Shown here piece after piece: positions 33,055 through 44,248 of a stretch of 64,000 bases of DNA. The position numbers and the translations under genes were made by a program. The stretch covers positions 1,550,001 through 1,614,000 of the forward strand of contig BPQB01000001.1 in the NCBI GenBank assembly GCA_019973155.2, written 5' to 3'. The stretch comes from Phanerochaete sordida (taxonomy: Eukaryota > Basidiomycota > Agaricomycetes > Polyporales > Phanerochaetaceae). The notes below the pieces were generated by a model, which did not search any database, was not told the origin of the DNA, and saw only the letters and a program-made list of their open reading frames with translations. How positions within the stretch are numbered: the stretch's first letter is position 1; each line of letters opens with the position of its first letter.

Positions 33055-33375
33055 GTGTGCAGGCCGTGCGGTGAGTGTCTCTGGCAAGGCGCGGACGCGA
33101 ACGCTGATTGGCTTGTGACAGAGCTGGTCACGCCGCACGTGGGAACGGATCACGGAGCGGGCCATTGTTCTCCTGATTGGGAGCGTGACCAGTGCAGCCA
33201 AAGGATGGCCCTCGGCCTCAGCATGCACAACGGGCCCTTTGCCTCGCTGCATCTCCTTGTCGGCCCTACTCATCCTCGCGGAGATGATAAATATGCATTC
33301 CTCTCCTTTCCTGCCGTTGTCTCCAGCCCTATATCAGCCGCTGCCTCTCTCACTGTACCCCAGCACACAACAATC

Positions 33376-34328
33376 ATGGCAAGACATCACTCGAATCGCC
33401 CCTCTGAACAGCCCTCTTCCTCCAGGCCCACCCGGGTACGACATGGATCCATCTAACCGTAGCATTGCTTTCTGATATCATGGTTCCAGGCGCGGCAGGA
33501 AGTGAGGTTTATCAACACCGGAAACATGCCGCGCGATCCGCCCAAGGAGAAAGAGAGGATTCGCATGGCGCAGAAGAGAAGGGAAGTCCTCGCCGCTGGC
33601 GAGGGCTTCATCTTCGTAGGAAATGTAGGGGCTTTTTGTCCTTGCGCCCGTACTGTGGTCACTGATCATTCTAGCTTCATCCGTGCACCCGGGAATCCGA
33701 GCTCAAGGAGATGTTCCGACCGTACGGGCCGCTCAAGACCATCTCGATACGTGTGGCGCGTGGCGACACCGCTAACTACGACGCTATGTCTAAGGGGGTC
33801 ACTGTGCAAAATACCCTCATCTATGCGGTCCTCACCTACCACAGCCGCATCCATGCTAACCGCGCACTCGTCATGGACGGTCTCCAGCACCGCGATATGC
33901 CGATGGTCGTAAGTTTCCGACATCACGGGCTTTGCGCCACATCTCTGACCTTGTGTGTCTAGGTGACCCGACATGCCTCAGAGGTCCCCGAGCTGCAGGA
34001 GGTCGCAGAGCGGGAGAAGGCGCGGTTACGGGCTGCGCACGAGAAACCGTCCGCCATCAAGAGGGCCTGGCACACGTTGAAGTAAGCTGTGCCGCTACTG
34101 ACTCAGCATTCCCGCCTGTTGACATGTGCTTGCAGGCAGCTTACGGCCGAGCGGACGGTGATCCTCCCAGAGAACGGCAGGATGCGACCAACGGGCGAGC
34201 TGCCGCCTGGTGCTGCGAGCCTGCAGATGCCTGGAGACTTCTACGGGTCGCCGACACCGTCTGCGCAGCCGGGGCCCAGTCGGCCCCGCGCTGGAACACT
34301 GAAACGGACGGACACATCGTACCTGTAG
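33376..34328 (+). CDS. RRM-type RNA-binding protein, unassigned
   Basis: Five exons in frame. The N-terminus is Ser/Arg/Pro-rich (MARHHSNRPSEQPSS). A charged helix, RDPPKEKERIRMAQKRREVL, precedes GEGFIFVGNLHPCTRESEL, which is an RNP2-like strand. KEMFRPYGPLKTISIRVARG fits RRM helix 1 and strand 2, and a degenerate RNP1 reads TLIYAVLTYHSRIHANRAL. The C-terminal region is Pro-rich. The family is not named with confidence; a single divergent RRM suggests an RNA or ribonucleoprotein factor. Confidence 0.8.
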
Positions 34329-34731
34329 AGTTTGCTGGGCGGGAGGACTAGCACTGGCGTCCGCTGGGTGCCGGTGCCCGCCTGCAGTGCCCCGTGTATG
34401 TCGTAGATCTCAATATACTTTGGTAGCCTAGCGCAGAGCGGGTTTGTTACAGCTTGTTTGCCGTCGGAGAGAGATCATTTCGTCGTGGTTGATAAACCGG
34501 GGAACACGCGCCTGGGGAAACTCGAGCGAAACCGCCTTCGCCTCCAACCACCACCCCCGGTTGCAGGCTGTCTCCTCCACCCACCACCCTTACTGTTACG
34601 ACCTCCTGCATGGCCTGTGAGAATTAATCTACACATAGGGTGCGTCCGGCCGCTCCTCACACGCCGCGGTCGTTGCTGATACCGGAACTGGGGTTGGTTG
34701 GTCGAGTCAGTGTCTTGCCCGACCCGACGAG
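34329..34731. other. Upstream region of the eIF4A-like gene
   Basis: About 400 bp with CCACCACCC pyrimidine/C-rich tracts near 34548-34600. No gene seen; it probably holds the promoter of the helicase-like gene. Confidence 0.4.
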
Positions 34732-37700
34732 ATGAACACGATGTCAGCGAGTCCGTCGCTCAATCCTGCTTCGACGCCGTTCTTCCCTGGAGGAGGCGGG
34801 TTTCACAAGGAGGACGACGGCAGAGGCCTCGCGGCCGCACTGCTTCGTCACAACAGTCGAGACACTTTCGGCGCATCAACAACCTCCTCCTTCTCTATCT
34901 CTCCTTCGGAATATCGTTCGGCCAAGTCGTCGCCCAGCCCTTCGCAATCGGATGGTGCTGAGCCGCGCCTTGACCGGCAGAGCGAGTACCACTCGCCGGC
35001 CGAGCTGTCTCGTCATTCACCCGCCAACATCGCACAGATGGACGCAGAGAGAGGGGGTTTTGCTGTGCAGAGGCCTGTCATGAGGGAGTCGAGCATGTCC
35101 GCCATCCTAGAGGTTGGACCAGAAGGCGAAGAAACCCCCGGCCCACTCACCGTCAACGGGTCGTACCAGCACAACACCCTCTACTCGAGCGTCATGGGAC
35201 GCGTCCGGGAGAGGCTTAATACCCCACCCGTCAACCCGGAACCCAGCTCTCGGTCCTCATCGTTCAACTCGGTACAGAACAACCACATTATGTCGTCGTC
35301 GCCAGCGTCGTCACTCGACTCAGGTAGCATCTTCTCGACAAATGTTGAGTTCAACGCGAACTTTGATACCCATCTCAGGGTGTCTCCCGCTTTCCACGAA
35401 GTGCTCGACAGGCTCGATAAGCACGAGCGGGCCATACGTGACACATACCGCGCTCTGCAGGACGTCAACCGAAAAGTCGATCTTCTTGTCGAGCGCGCTT
35501 TCACACAGGCCAATTCTCCGCCAGAGTTCAGCAACCCTTTCGCCGGTGGCAATGCCTCCTCCTTCTCTCCGCCCAACCTGAACGGATTCAGTGGGCCCCG
35601 CGGATCTATCGTAGGCAACATCCCTCCAAACCAGCCCGCCCCAGGCGAGGACATCTCTGTGATCTCCCATCGCCTCAACTCTCTGTCTACGTCTGTCGAC
35701 CAATTGCTCGCGATCCAGCAGCACACTCAGAATGGAGCCGTGCTGACTCAGAGCCCGCAACCGAATGACCTGATGAACGGCCGCGGAATGATCCCGCAGG
35801 CCGTTATGGGACTTGGCGTCCCCGGGAGGACTGGCCCCAGGCTCCCCGGACCACCCGCGCGTACCTGGTCGACGGGCAATCTCGACATTCCCATGCGAGC
35901 GAGCGAACAGCTGGCCGGGCCGCTAGGTCGCGCGGATCCTGGAATGCGAGACAAGAGGCGTTCCGTGGCCGGTGCTCTGCTTCGACGTGATTCCACTGCA
36001 GTATGTCCTCCTTTGGCCCCCAGATGGCTGTTGGTTCTAACGTGTAACAGACGATCGACTCTGTCTCTACGGTGTCTACGCGTGACGGCGGTCCCATCAT
36101 CTCCAAATGGGAACAGCTCCCTCTTCATCCGGACCTACTACGCTCTCTGACGGCCTTTGGGTAAGCAGGCTGCGCTCAGACATGCACACGCGCTGACCTG
36201 TCTCACAGCGTTGGCCCGCCGAACAAGATTCAGCAGAGGGCGCTGCCGTTCCTGCTCCGCGGCGCGGACATCATTGCACAGGCGCCACCCACCCAAGAGC
36301 GCATCGCGGCGTACGTGATTCCTGCCCTCCACATAGCCATCACGAATGCGTCTCTCGCTCCCATGAGCGGCCCACTTGTCGTCATGATCTCCACCACCGT
36401 CGACCAGGCAACGCAGGCGCATCGCATGATTCGCGATCTCGGGTCCAGCATCGGTGTTCGTTCGGCCCTCGGTGTCGGTTCAACTTCGGGAGGAAACGAC
36501 CTCGCCCAAGAACTCCGTCTTCTGCACCAGAGCATGCCTCACATCATTTGTGGGACGCCGCAAAAGCTGCATGCGCTCTTCACGTCCTCTGGCGGCATCT
36601 CTGGCTCGGAGGTTCGCTTCTTGGTCCTCGACGAGGTCGATCAGCTCATCGCGCGAAACCTTCAAGACTTCGTCTTCAACATCGTCAAGCTGTTCCCCGC
36701 TCCTCGCACGCGCCCCCTCAACACGACGCCGACGCTTCCGGCTGTTGGCTCTTCCCCGTCGATGTACTCTCTGCTCGACGGCAACAGCTCCTCGTCGTCG
36801 ATCAACCCGCCGTTCACCAACCAGCGCAGGTTCTCCGCAGTTGCGTCGTCGCCGCCCACGGACATGGCCAACGGCATGCAGCAGGTCATTGACCGCCAAA
36901 CCGCGCTCTTCTCGAACACCGTCCCACAGGACGTGCTCAACCTCGCGACGGCGATCAACCTGCGCGAGCCGGTGCGCGTGCTGGTACGCCGCGATGGCAA
37001 CGTCACGCAGTCAGAGACCAGCCAGGGCGGGCGGGGCCTGCGCCAGTTCTACCTCTACCTCGCGTTCACCGCGGGTGGCGGCCGCACCGACGTGACCCTG
37101 CCGCAGGGCGGCACAGGCATCATCGGGTCCGGCCGCGGCACGATCACGAGCGCGGAGACGGTGCAGGCGCGCGAGTGGAAGCTCGACGCGCTCGCGGACC
37201 TGCTCGAGGACATCGACGTCCCGCACGTCATCGTGCACGTCGGCGGGCAGATGGCGCTCGACAACGTGAGCTACAAGCTCGCGAGCCGCGGGCTCGACGT
37301 CATCCCGCTCAACAACGACATGAACACCGGCGCGAAGCTCGGCGCGCTGAACAAGTTCCGCAACGGCACGACGGGCCTGATGCGCCAGCCTGCCACGCGC
37401 GTCCTCGTCGTGTACGATGTCATCATCAAGGCCGGCGACGTGCCACAGGTCCCGCTCGTGGTGAACTACGGTGCGTGCCCGTGTGTGTGCGTAGTGCCAG
37501 GCGCTAATGGCCATGTAGATCTCCCCAAGGCCGTGGAGGAATACGCTCATCGGTCGGTTGCTTGATGTCAGACTGGGTGACTATCTGCTGACGCTCCGTT
37601 CATAGCGTGAACCCTGCTATCGCGACCGGCTACTCGCGTGCTGGCGTCGTCATCAATTTCGTAACCGCGACCGGTGGAGACGTGGAAATGTTACGGTCTA

Positions 37701-37870
37701 TAGAGTGCTTCTACAAGTGAGTGCTCGCCTGCACTTTGTCGCGTATCATGCTCACAGCTGTGCCGTGCAGGATCAAATGCGTAAGTATAGCTCGCTGATC
37801 GCCAGGCCCGGTCGCGCTGATCTTTTTCCGACAGCCCGAAGTTCCCTCAAGCCTCCGAGATATCCTCTGA
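34732..37870 (+). CDS. Degenerate eIF4A-like DEAD-box pseudohelicase
   Basis: The first ~430 residues are disordered (Ser/Pro/Asn-rich) with one coiled-coil, HEVLDRLDKHERAIRDTY and onward. A RecA-like helicase domain follows that aligns with eIF4A/FAL1. The Q-motif-like KIQQRALPFLLRG is kept. Motif I, expected AxxGxGKT, reads ADIIAQAPPTQERIAAY, with no GKT. Motif Ib-like HIICGTPQKL is present. Motif II, expected DEAD, reads LVLDEVDQLI. SAT is not found. The linker region carries a Ser-rich insert, and the second lobe has VPHVIVHVGGQMALDNV. Motif VI, expected HRIGR, reads YAHRVNPAIATGYSRAGVVI, and the end is KIKCPEVPSSLRDIL. Exons include a 10-nt microexon (37771-37780). It is unlikely to hydrolyse ATP; a scaffold or dominant regulator of translation or RNA binding is inference. 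Confidence 0.85.
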
Positions 37871-38156
37871 CGACGCCGTGTAATTTTCCTGTATCCCTAC
37901 GTGTTCGCTCTCTCAGTTCCGCTATGTCGTCTTCGTGCTAGTTCGCTTGCTGCTATTCTATCAAGACGCCTCGGGCACTCATTACTGTGTTATATACCCC
38001 TACGTACACATCCTACTTGACTGTCTCCCTAACCTGGCTCCGGGCACCGCTCGCCCACCCCCTGTATACTGGTAGCACCTCCCCGTCTCCCCGAACTTCT
38101 TGATTCCCTCGCCCCCTTGGTTTCGTATACCTGATACCGATACTGGCCGTGCTTGT

Positions 38157-41100
38157 TTAGTCTCCCCCGATATGGACGTCTAATACCTTCAATGTACCAT
38201 CTTCGCTGCAACTCGCCAGCTGCCGGACGCGTGCGCCCGGCTCCTGCGGCCGCCACGCGACGCGGTGCACCTGTCCGACATGCGCAAGCCTGGAAAAGAA
38301 ACATCGGCGCGCGTGAGTCGCCGGGCGCACCAGGGGGCACAGCAAGCGGCGTACTGAGACGGCACCGTGCAGTCGACCCGCCACTCCGCAGGCGCGTGCA
38401 CGGCGCTCGAGTAGACCACGATCTCCCCCGACTCGAGCCCGACCGCGAGGCGTCGTCTGGCGTGCGCGTCAGCCGTCAGCGCGACGCATTTTTTTTTTGG
38501 CTGGCGCACCTCTGGTCCGCGTCGACGGGCGCGAACGCGACGGCGGTCGCCGCCTCGGGCAGCGCCAGCGTCGCCTGTGGTGCGGGCTTCGTCTGCGCGG
38601 CGAGGGACGCCGGCGACCAGATCTTGACCTGCGTGCGGCGTGTCGGACGGGCGATCAGCGGAAAAGGGGCAGGGAGCCACGCACGGTCTTGTCGCGCGAC
38701 GCCGTCGCGAAGACGTCGCCCTCGGCCGCCCAGGCGCAGTCCCAGATGATGCGCGCGTGCGCCTTGTCCGCCGCGACGGGCGCGTAGCCCTCTGCGCTCG
38801 TTCAGCCCCCGACTACTATTGGAAGAACGCGGAGGAACGCACCGCCGTCCTCGCGCCGCGCGAACAGGCGCCACGAGCGGTCGCGCGAGACGGTGAGCAC
38901 GAGCGCGTCGTCCGGGCTGAACGCGATCGCAGTCACGGTCAGCGCGTGCCCCGCGAGCGGCGCGCCGACGGGCTGCCACCGCGCCGTGTCGTACAGCCGC
39001 ACGACGGCGTGGTCCGCCGACGTCGCCTTGCACGCGGTCGCTGCGAGCTTGCGGTCGGTCGAGACCGCGAGCGTGATCGACTTTGCGGCGGGAGTGAGCG
39101 GGGGACGGAGGGAGGAAAGGGGAGGGGAGGGCGCACCTCGTAGCCGTGCCCGAAGACCTTTTCGACCTCGGGCCAGAGCGTGAAGGCAGCGAGCTCGCCC
39201 TCGAAGGGCCGACGCTTCGCCTGGCCGAGCTGGAACGCTGCTGCACTCGTTGCTGCGAGACGAGTACGATCAGCTGAATGCGCGACGCCAAGCACAACGG
39301 CTACCCACGGTCTGAAACAGCCTTGTTCGAAAGCCCGAGCGGCGGCACCGTCGCCGCCCTCGGGAGCGCCTCTCCGCCCGCCTCTCCGCCCGCGACACCC
39401 AGGTTGCGCAGCACGTCCACAAACTCCTGCGGCGCCGCGAACACGCGCGCAACCTTCTCGTCCGCGACGCTCACAAAGTGCAGCGCGTCGACGAACGCGA
39501 CGCCGAGCACGTCGTACCCGTGCACCTGCGGCCGCGCGACCTCGTGCCACGCGCGCCGCGCCGCGTCGTCCGCGAGCGCGACCTCGGCGTGGATGCGCAG
39601 CGTCTGGTCCAAGCTGCCGCCGCGTCAGCCCGTGCCCGCCGATGACGAAAAGGCAACGCACCTCGCCGACGCGAGATACTCGCCGCGCGGACTCCACACG
39701 AGGCCGCGCACGGGCGCCGCATGTCCGCCGACGGCACCCGCCTCCGCCCACGCCTCGCCGCGCGCGCCGCTGCTCGCGGTGCAGCGCCAGCGGCGCCACC
39801 CGCCGGCCCAGCCGCACGCGAGCACGTCGCCGCCGGCGCGCGCCCACGCGCCGAGCACGAACCCGCCGAGGCGCTGCCCGCCGACGTCGCCGAAGCGCGT
39901 GCGGTTGATCCAGAGGCTCGTCGCGCCGGGTGCGCCCGGTGCGCCGGGCACTGCGGCGGGCGACCAGAGGATCGCGGACGAGTCCGTCGAGGTTGAGAGC
40001 AGCGTCGGTTCTGGGTATGCGGGCGAGGAGGGGCGCCATGCGAGCGCAGTCACGCCTGCCTCGTGCCCGACGAGCAGCGCGTCGAAGGTGACGCTGAAGA
40101 GCTGTGTGCTGCGTGCGGTCAGCGAGCGTGTGCGGAGGGAGCAGCAGGGGGGGCGCACGCACCCGCCCGGGGCCGTCTTGACGGAGAGCACGTGTCGCTT
40201 GAGCGAGATCTGGCGGCCGCCCTCCTCCGCGTCGTCGAGGTCGCCGAGCGACGCCTCGAACGCGTCGAGGAGGTCGTCGCTGAGCGGGTCCGCCGCGGCG
40301 CCCGGTGCGGGCTGCACGGCGGACGCCGGGGCCGCGGTCTTGCGTGCGTGCGGCTCGATCGCCCAGAGGCGGATCGTCGCGTCCTGCGAGCCTGACGCGA
40401 GCACGAGTGGGTCGCCGGTGCGCTCGGGCGCGCGGAAGACGAGGCTTTTGATCCAGTCTTCGTGGCCCGCGAGGGAGAGGGAGGAGACGAACTGTGGAGG
40501 CGTGCCTGTCAGCGATGTGACTCGAAGCGGGGCGCGCCCTACGCACTTCGCCTTCGGATTTTGTCCAGATCTGCACGTTTCTGTCGGTGCCTCCAATTGC
40601 CAATATCAGCGCTGTACTTGAAGATGAGCTCGGGTCTGTGGGTAGAGCTGGAGAGACGCGCCTTCGGAGGTCGGTAGTCTGGCTACAGATATGGTCAAGG
40701 GGTATCGCTTCTTGAGCAGGATGGTTTGTGTCTCGATGATGTCCACTTGTCCTTCTGTGAGCAAATAACACATGCAAGCCATATGATTTGACGTACCTGA
40801 GTCTTCTGCGGACGATAGCGTCCATACCTTGACCAAGGAGTCGGACGCGCCGGTTATAATGGTGTTTTCAAAGACTGACAGGGCAGATATCGCCTTTTCG
40901 TGCGCACGCTTCTTCAGAGAGAGACTCCACTGGAGCAACCAGACATTGTCACAGTGTGTATGCCATATAGCTGCCGCGCTGCGCACCTGCGTCCCATTTC
41001 TCCTCCAGAGCACCAAGTTCCCAGCATCGTCCGCCGAGACGAGGCACGACTCTGACACAAAGCGCACAGCAGTCACGAGGCCCTCGTGCCCCGGCAGAGT

Positions 41101-41315
41101 GAGATACGTCCCCCTGTCGTCTGCATCCTGCACGAGCAGTCAGACTTATCTCTTCGGCGCGGACGCCGGGTACGCACCGCAGCATCCCAGAGGGCGACGA
41201 GCGTCGAGGAGCCGTACGCGACGAGGTCGCCATGCGTGTCGGCGGCGTGTGCGAAGCGGTTGGTGGCGGCGGCGATGTAGGCGGTGTGCACCTCGAGCTC
41301 CTGCACGGCGGCCAT
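38157..41315 (-). CDS. ELP2: Elongator complex subunit 2 (WD40)
   Basis: A scaffold of the Elongator complex, which modifies wobble uridines of tRNAs. Many exons separated by GC-rich introns. The start is MAAVQELEVHTAYIAAATN, the normal ELP2 N-terminus. WD repeats include LPGHEGLVTAVRFVSESCLV, SDSLVKVWTL, ILAIGGTDRNVQIWT, LAGHEDWIKSLVF with SGSQDATIRLWAI, DALLVGHEAGVTALAW, RTRFGDVGGQRLGGF (an ELP2 signature), GHAAPVRGLVWSPRGEYL and LAGHALTVTAIAFSPDDALV. The last exon ends ASCSEDGTLKVLDVHIGGD. Expected length is about 800 aa. Exact exon ends are not all verified. Divergent from the holo-ACP synthase with 133 bp between starts. Confidence 0.9.
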
Positions 41316-41448
41316 CGTTCGAAAAGACTCTCTCGGCGGGCGGGCCAATGGCATCACCGCTGATTGGCTTGATCGCGCTGATCCCGATCGCCTTCGTGGC
41401 GCGCCCGAGCTTCCTCGCCGCCGCCGAGCTCTCTCCCTCGCCGCCGCG
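41316..41448. promoter_or_regulatory. Bidirectional promoter, ELP2 / holo-ACP synthase
   Basis: 133 bp between the start codons of two divergent genes. An in-frame extension of the plus-strand reading frame covers this stretch, but the conserved domain starts at 41449. Confidence 0.45.
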
Positions 41449-41883
41449 ATGGCCATCCTCGGCATCGGCGTCGACGTCGTCCACGTCCCCCGCATCGCCG
41501 CTCTCATCCGCCGCAGAGGCACAGAGCCCCTCGCCGCACGCATCCTCAGCCCCCGCGAGCTCGACGACTGGCGTGCCGTCCGCGACTTGTCGGCCCAGAC
41601 GCGCTTCCTCGCCGTCAGGTGCGTCGCACGCAGCACGCACGACTGTCATGACCCTAACTGCTACCTGGGCAGATGGAGCGTGAAAGAGGCCGCGTACAAA
41701 GCGTTGTTTCCTGTGGACCGGCCGACCTGGAAGGAGTTCTCCGTCTCACGCCTCCAGGGCAATAAGCCCACGCTACTGTACAAACCCACTCGCCATTCTG
41801 CGGCATCGCAGGCAATCTTTCACTGCTCAGTCAGCCACGACGGGGACTATGTATTCAGTACAGTGCTCGTTGAGCAGCCCTAG
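41449..41883 (+). CDS. PPT2: Holo-ACP synthase (AcpS type, probably mitochondrial)
   Basis: Transfers phosphopantetheine to acyl carrier protein, most likely the mitochondrial ACP of type II fatty acid synthesis, as yeast Ppt2 does. Two exons give 126 aa. MAILGIGVDVVHVPRI holds the G(I/V)D Mg-binding motif and Arg-Ile helix. FLAVRWSVKEAAYKALFP, formed across the intron, is the FxxRWxxKEAxxKA motif. HCSVSHDGDYVFSTVLVE is the SxSH strand. An N-terminal targeting sequence is not obvious unless translation starts upstream at 41284, where the frame is open and Arg/Ala-rich. It is distinct in sequence from the Sfp-type gene at 25295. Confidence 0.93.
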   Translation: MAILGIGVDVVHVPRIAALIRRRGTEPLAARILSPRELDDWRAVRDLSAQTRFLAVRCVARSTHDCHDPNCYLGRWSVKEAAYKALFPVDRPTWKEFSVSRLQGNKPTLLYKPTRHSAASQAIFHCSVSHDGDYVFSTVLVEQP

Positions 41884-41976
41884 ATATGTTTCACCGAAGC
41901 GCAGCATCATGAACTCCGGACGTTCCCTTCCAACAGACCCACAAAACTACTATACAAGAACAGCATGCCGACGCCC

Positions 41977-43731
41977 TCACAAATGCGCATTGACGCCATA
42001 CTTCGCAAACACCTCCTTCTCGCGCTTGCGCACCTCGTCGAAGCGGCGCGTGACCTCGGGCGCGCGCTTGAGCTCGCGCTGCCCGATCTGCTGGATGTGC
42101 ACCGCGTCGGGGCCGTCCGCGAAGCGGAGCGTGCGCAGGCCCGCCCACGTCGCCGCGAGCGTCTGGTCCTGGCACACGCCCTCCGCGCCGAACGCCTGCA
42201 TCGCGCGGTCGACGACCTGCAGCGCCATCGACGGCACGACGAACTGCGGCCTGTCAGCGCGCGCACGGGTGTGAGCGGAGGGGGCGCGGTGCGCACCTTG
42301 GCGATGCCGATCTCCTTCAGCGCGCCCTTCGCCTTGTACTTGTCGATCTGGATCGCCGCGCTCAGCACGAGCAGCCGTGCGCTCTCGATCTCGGCGCGCG
42401 ACTTGGCGATGTCCGCGATGACGGTGCCGTGCTCGTAGAGGTACTTGCCGAACGTCTTGCGCGACGGGTCCGTGACGCGGGCGAGCATGAGGTCGAGCGC
42501 GTTTTGTGCTGCGCCAATCGAGCGCATGCAGTGGTGGATGCGGCCAGGCCTGTACGAGAGGCTTAGTCCCACGCGCCCCACAGAGCACACTGACCCACGC
42601 ACCCGAGGCGTCCCTGGATGATCTCAAAGCCCTTGCCCCAGCCGAGGACGAGGTTGCTCAGGGGCACGCGCACGTTGTCGTAGATGATCTCGCAGTGGCC
42701 CTCGGGCGCGTCGTCGTAGCCAAAGACCTTCATCGGGCGCACGACGCGCACGCCGGGCGCGTCCGCGGGCACGAGCACGATGCTCTGCTGGCGGTAGCGG
42801 TCCGCGTTCTGCGCGTCGCTCTTCCCGAGCACGAGGTGCACCGCGCAGCGCGGGTCGCCCGCGCCCGAGATCCACCACTTGTGCCCGTTGATCACGATCT
42901 CGTCGCCCTCCTGCCGGATCGAGGTGCGGATGTTCGTCGCGTCCGACGAGGCGACTGGCGGTGCCGCGGCGTCAGCGGGGCGCGCGGGCAGGCGCGGGGC
43001 AGGGCACGCACCGAAACGCTCGGTCATCGCGAACGAAGAGCGGATCTCGCCGTTCAGCAGCGGGACGAGCCACTTCTTCTGCTGCTCGGGCGAGCCGTAG
43101 CGCGCGAGGACCTCTGGCGGCGCGTGAGCACGGCGCACGGGCGCACAGACGGCACGACGCACCCATGTTCCCCGTGTCCGGCGCGGAGCAGTTCACCGTC
43201 TCGGACGCCGCGTGCCCGCCGCGCCCGAGGACCTCGGCCATGACCGCGTACTGCGCCGCCGTCAGCGTCCGCGCGCGCACACACATAAGAGCAAGGCGCA
43301 CCTCGAGGTTCGTGAGCGGGACGCCGTGCGCGGGGTAGTGCGCCTTGCTGAGGAAGAGGTTCCACAGCCCGAGCGCGCGCGCGCGTTTCTTGAGGTCCGC
43401 CATGACGGGGATGACGGTCTGCCAGCGTTCCGCGCCGTCGGGCAGCTGGGCGTGGTACACGCGCATCGCGGGCCAGACCTCCTCCTGCGCGCGGCCGGGG
43501 TCAGCGCTGGCCGGTCGCGCACGGTCGCTGCGACGCACCTGCTGGAACTTGATGAGCTTCGCGAGGGTCTCCTTTGCGAACGGCGAGAACTTGTCCTCGA
43601 TCTGTGTGCGTTGCAGGTGTGCGCAGGGCGCGGGGAAGCGGTCAGCGGGGGCGCTGCTCACACGGCGCACGCGGACTGACCATGGCCCAGGAGGCCGGGG
43701 ACGTGAGCTCGATGATGGGGTGCGACGACAT
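41977..43731 (-). CDS. Acyl-CoA dehydrogenase (ACAD10/11-like)
   Basis: A FAD flavoenzyme that dehydrogenates acyl-CoA at alpha-beta. Eight or so exons from [12 protein letters not shown]. Segments are [69 protein letters not shown] (TEP is TERF here), [52 protein letters not shown] and [20 protein letters not shown] with [16 protein letters not shown]. These match the C-terminal ACAD domain of ACAD10/11 well, but no kinase domain is fused. The introns share a repetitive GC-rich pattern. Probably peroxisomal or mitochondrial beta-oxidation; no clear PTS1 at the end (NAHL). Confidence 0.93.
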
Positions 43732-44248
43732 GGCGGTGGGTGTGCAAGGCGGGCGGGGGCCGTCTGTGTGCGAGCGAGATGCGGGGAGGGCATGTTATAT
43801 GGGTCACGTCGCTCGCCCCGCGTCCTTTCCGGCGCAGGACACGCCGGCGCATCGTCGGGCGCCTGGCTCCGTTTCGTCTCGCGAGGTCGCCGGAGCGGGG
43901 GCGCATCTGATATTAACATTTCCGCGTGCGCGCGCACTGGGCAGCACAGGAGGTTCAAATATGGAATAAGAATAGGCAGGGCTGTTAGTAGTCGTTGTTA
44001 AAGGGTAAGCTAGAGTAGAACATAACCAGTATCGATACAGCGGATAGTACTACGTAAGGTCGATGCGACTGGCACGAAAGCAAGAGACGAACGAATAACG
44101 GGCGGGATATGGGGATGGATAGCGACAGGGTAAACGGGGCGGGTGGCAGGGGGGACGAAACGTTTTCCAAAATGTTCATACACCGACAACCGGAGGATCA
44201 TTAAGAGCATAGAGCAATAGCGGCCTACAGCCATAAATACTTTGCGGA
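43732..44248. other. Between acyl-CoA dehydrogenase and Zn2Cys6 gene
   Basis: About 520 bp holding the 5' flank of the dehydrogenase and 3' flank of the regulator (both minus strand). No gene evident. Confidence 0.45.

Noticed and set aside
34732..37870. Active DEAD-box RNA helicase annotation
   Set aside because: The Walker A GKT, DEAD, SAT and HRIGR residues are absent, so only the fold is claimed.
38476..40825. Very long Arg/Ala-rich frames on both strands
   Set aside because: Frame-shifted or antisense readings of the GC-rich ELP2 exons.
41284..41448. Upstream in-frame extension of the holo-ACP synthase
   Set aside because: The conserved AcpS domain begins at MAILGIGVDVV; the extension overlaps the ELP2 promoter. 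It is retained only as a possible targeting sequence.
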